Source of the DNA: CAZWLD01 sp964634685
GTDB taxonomy: Bacteria; Bacillota_I; Bacilli_A; Acholeplasmatales; JAEDCM01
DNA: 8,975 nucleotides
Direction of reading: 5' to 3'
Assembly (NCBI GenBank): GCA_964634685.1
Contig: CAZWLD010000054.1
Location: 1-8,975, forward strand
The position numbers and the translations under genes were made by a program. Shown piece by piece: positions 7,517 through 8,975 of this stretch. Numbering within the stretch: position 1 is the stretch's first letter; the number at the start of each line of letters is the position of its first letter. The notes under the pieces are model-generated. The model saw only the letters and a list, made by a program, of their open reading frames with translations, was not told the DNA's origin and ran no database searches.

Positions 7517-8254
7517 ATGGATTTATGCGGAATTAATATAAACTGTTATACATTTGATGATCTTATAAAAATAAAGGATTGTTCGATATTAGTTACTGTT
7601 AATGCTGAAGCAATAGTAAGAGCTCAACATGAGGAAAATCTATTAAATATAATAAATAGAAATCTCTCCTCAATCGATGGACAAATACCTTTATGGCTTT
7701 ATAAGAATCTATATCCCAAAGGTAGAATCACAAAGCTATCTGGATCCGATTTAATCTATTCTTTATCAGAACATGCATCTAAAAATGGTTTCAGAGTGTT
7801 TCTTCTAGGGGGAAAAGAAGAAAGTAATTCTTCCGCAGTTTTAAATTTGCAGAAATCTTATCCTTCATTAATAATTGACGGTTATTCACCTCCATATTCC
7901 ACCTATCCATTTAATGAGCAGATTCAGGACTCAATAATTTCAAGGATAAAAATTTTTAAGCCACATTACTTATTTGTTGGATTTGGAATGGGGAAACAGG
8001 AATATTGGGAAGCGGACAATTTCAATTTGTTAAAACAGATTGACGTAAAACTAATTATTGGTTGTGGGGGAAGTTTTGATTTTGCCGGCGGTAAAATCAA
8101 AAGAGCACCGATGCAAATTCAAAAAATCGGATTTGAGGGTATCTGGAGATTATTCCAAGAATTCAAATGGTTCAGAATTAAGCGTATCTTTCTAAGTTTA
8201 AAAATTTTCCCTATATTCCTTAAATATCATAAACTAAGGAACTTTACGATTTAA
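7517..8254 (+). CDS. GT26-family WecG/TagA/CpsF-type glycosyltransferase
   Basis: 245-residue transferase of family GT26. Characterised members WecG and TagA add ManNAcA or ManNAc to undecaprenyl-diphosphate-GlcNAc, making the second step of repeat-unit or linkage-unit synthesis. Family landmarks appear in order: VTVNAEAIV (26-34), SIDGQIPLW (52-60) with Asp54 at the site of the proposed catalytic aspartate, GSDL (76-79), VFLLGG (94-99), GYSPPY (122-127), FVGFGMGKQE (153-162), GCGGSFDFAGGKIKRAP (182-198), and a C-terminal basic segment WRLFQEFKWFRIKR (210-223). That last segment matches the membrane-binding tail region of TagA. The gene begins seven bases after the GT4 stop. Its presence suggests that the lipid-linked first sugar is a HexNAc made by an enzyme outside the window. 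The exact donor is inferred only from relatives. Confidence 0.9.
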   Translation: MDLCGININCYTFDDLIKIKDCSILVTVNAEAIVRAQHEENLLNIINRNLSSIDGQIPLWLYKNLYPKGRITKLSGSDLIYSLSEHASKNGFRVFLLGGKEESNSSAVLNLQKSYPSLIIDGYSPPYSTYPFNEQIQDSIISRIKIFKPHYLFVGFGMGKQEYWEADNFNLLKQIDVKLIIGCGGSFDFAGGKIKRAPMQIQKIGFEGIWRLFQEFKWFRIKRIFLSLKIFPIFLKYHKLRNFTI

Positions 8255-8324
8255 AAGTCATTGTAATTACTTCTCTATATTAAATAAAAAAAATCATTAT
8301 ATAATATATCAACATCTGTTTCTC

Positions 8325-8522
8325 ATGGCAGATATACGGGAAGTAAAAGATGAGAATGAGTTAGAAAAATACATTCAGAAAATAATGGTAAATCCCTTAT
8401 GTTTGGGAGTATGGCTCCAAAAATCAAAGCGGAATGCCACTGAAACACAATATCTCAATTATCATAAGATAGATTCAACGGTCAAGATAATGTGGATAAA
8501 TACTAAAAGGCCTTTCATCTGA
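8325..8522 (+). CDS. Unknown 65-residue reading frame, possible 5' half of a broken gene
   Basis: I do not recognise this sequence. It starts MADIREVKDENELEKYIQ, a hydrophilic stretch that looks like a real amphipathic helix, and continues with PLCLGVWLQ. The ATG is 70 bases downstream of the GT26 gene across an AT-rich gap that shows no promoter match or terminator. The frame closes with TGA at 8520. An open frame offset by one base begins at 8507 and continues through 8767, so this may be the first half of a single frameshifted gene of about 145 residues. There are no membrane segments, signal peptide or known catalytic motifs. It probably lies on the tail of the polysaccharide transcript, before the terminator at 8803. 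Confidence 0.4.
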   Translation: MADIREVKDENELEKYIQKIMVNPLCLGVWLQKSKRNATETQYLNYHKIDSTVKIMWINTKRPFI

Positions 8523-8563
8523 TATGTTGGATACATATTTTAGATAGTACATCTACGAAAAAG

Positions 8564-8767
8564 TTGCAAACAATTGAATCATCCTATCAGATATGGGGTG
8601 AAGCGGTTGTAGGTTTATTAACGGATTTAGAAAAGGAAGCATCAACATTGGCTGACGGGGTATACATCGCAGTGCTTTCTTCCACTGAGGACTTCAAAAA
8701 TCCACCCACAACGGATGATCATGTGATACAAGTAAAGAAATCCGGTCAAACTTTTTCAATGGCATAG
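8564..8767 (+). pseudogene. Unknown reading frame without an ATG start, possible 3' half of a broken gene
   Basis: The frame is open from 8507, directly after a TAA, to the TAG ending at 8767; 8564 is only its first TTG. No ATG lies near the beginning, which argues against an independent gene. The protein (for example SYQIWGEAVVGLLTDLEKEA, then GVYIAVLSSTEDF and DDHVIQVKKSG) has the balanced composition of real coding sequence, apparently soluble alpha/beta. I do not recognise the family. The upstream open part overlaps the 3' end of the preceding frame by 16 bases, in which one indel would join the two. Beyond the TAG the same frame stays open for about 30 codons into the terminator, but that part runs through the hairpin and is probably not coding. 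Confidence 0.4.
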
Positions 8768-8802
8768 GACGTTATAGAAAATACATCTTATCAAAATATT
8801 TC

Positions 8803-8858
8803 GGCAGCAGACGACCGCTCAAAAACTTCATGGTCGTTTGCTGCCATTTTTGTGTTTT
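8803..8858 (+). terminator. Strong rho-independent terminator closing the operon
   Basis: GGCAGCAGACGACC (8803-8816) pairs with GGTCGTTTGCTGCC (8832-8845) over 14 base pairs, 13 Watson-Crick and one G-U, around a 15-base loop. The T-rich tract ATTTTTGTGTTTT follows at 8846-8858. The other strand lacks a T-run after the stem, so it acts mainly on rightward transcription. It marks the probable 3' end of the transcript carrying the polysaccharide genes. Confidence 0.9.
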
Positions 8859-8931
8859 AGCCGTAGAATATGCCCGATTTTATCAAATTATGATATTTTT
8901 ACGACATTTTGCAAAAATAACCATAAAAATA

Positions 8932-8963
8932 TTTGGAAATATGGAATGTTGTATTTAAATTTG
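8932..8963 (+). promoter_or_regulatory. Bacteroidota-type housekeeping promoter (-33/-7)
   Basis: TTTG at 8932-8935 and TAAATTTG at 8956-8963 are separated by 20 bases. This fits the -33 TTTG and -7 TAnnTTTG elements used by the primary sigma factor of Bacteroides and relatives. Transcription would start near 8968-8972 and read rightwards into a gene outside the window. Its place after the terminator supports a new transcription unit. Confidence 0.6.
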
Positions 8964-8975
8964 AGCGAATTAAAA

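Noticed and set aside
8768..8863. Continuation of the 8564 frame past its TAG as coding sequence
   Set aside because: Most of this stretch forms the terminator stem-loop and T-tract, so an open frame there is likely chance.
1..8975. Insertion sequences, CRISPR arrays, tRNA genes or invertible promoter repeats
   Set aside because: No transposase-like frame, regularly spaced repeat array, tRNA-like cloverleaf or paired inverted repeats flanking a promoter was seen on reading either strand; a systematic search was not possible.

Overview
The window is most of a Wzx/Wzy-type surface polysaccharide (capsule or O-antigen) biosynthesis operon, all on the + strand, and it probably comes from a member of the Bacteroidales (Bacteroidota). 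Three things support that assignment. The flippase and the paired GT32 transferases are of types common in Bacteroidales capsule loci. The genes lack clear Shine-Dalgarno sequences. An exact Bacteroidota-type promoter (TTTG, 20 bases, TAAATTTG) lies at the right edge. The species cannot be named from the sequence.

Layout. Positions 1-269 hold a small GC-rich, C-biased reading frame of unknown function with a Ser/Gly/Asn repeat. Positions 270-377 are a leader with a small inverted repeat and an 18-base-period direct repeat. From about position 425 the DNA becomes strongly AT-rich and stays so through the cluster. In order it holds a Wzx-type flippase (378-1949), a hexapeptide-repeat acyltransferase (1946-2635), a GT32 transferase (2653-3462), a GT2 transferase (3497-4357), a Wzy-type polymerase (4333-5643), a second GT32 (5633-6421), a GT4 transferase (6439-7509) and a GT26 WecG/TagA-type transferase (7517-8254). 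Two short unrecognised reading frames follow (8325-8522 and 8564-8767) and look like the halves of one frameshifted gene. A strong intrinsic terminator (8803-8858) closes the transcription unit, and a new promoter near 8932-8963 points out of the window.

How the genes work together (inference from family knowledge). The GT26 enzyme probably adds the second sugar to an undecaprenyl-diphosphate-linked HexNAc made by an initiating enzyme encoded elsewhere. The two GT32, the GT2 and the GT4 enzymes extend the repeat unit, and the acyltransferase decorates a sugar. The flippase moves the lipid-linked unit across the inner membrane and the polymerase joins units on the periplasmic side. No initiating transferase, chain-length regulator, export protein, nucleotide-sugar enzyme or UpxY/UpxZ-type regulator is visible here.

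No clearly new system was found. The points most worth a second look are the composition break inside the first codons of the flippase gene, the near-identical 36-base start shared by the two GT32 genes, and the broken unknown gene before the terminator.
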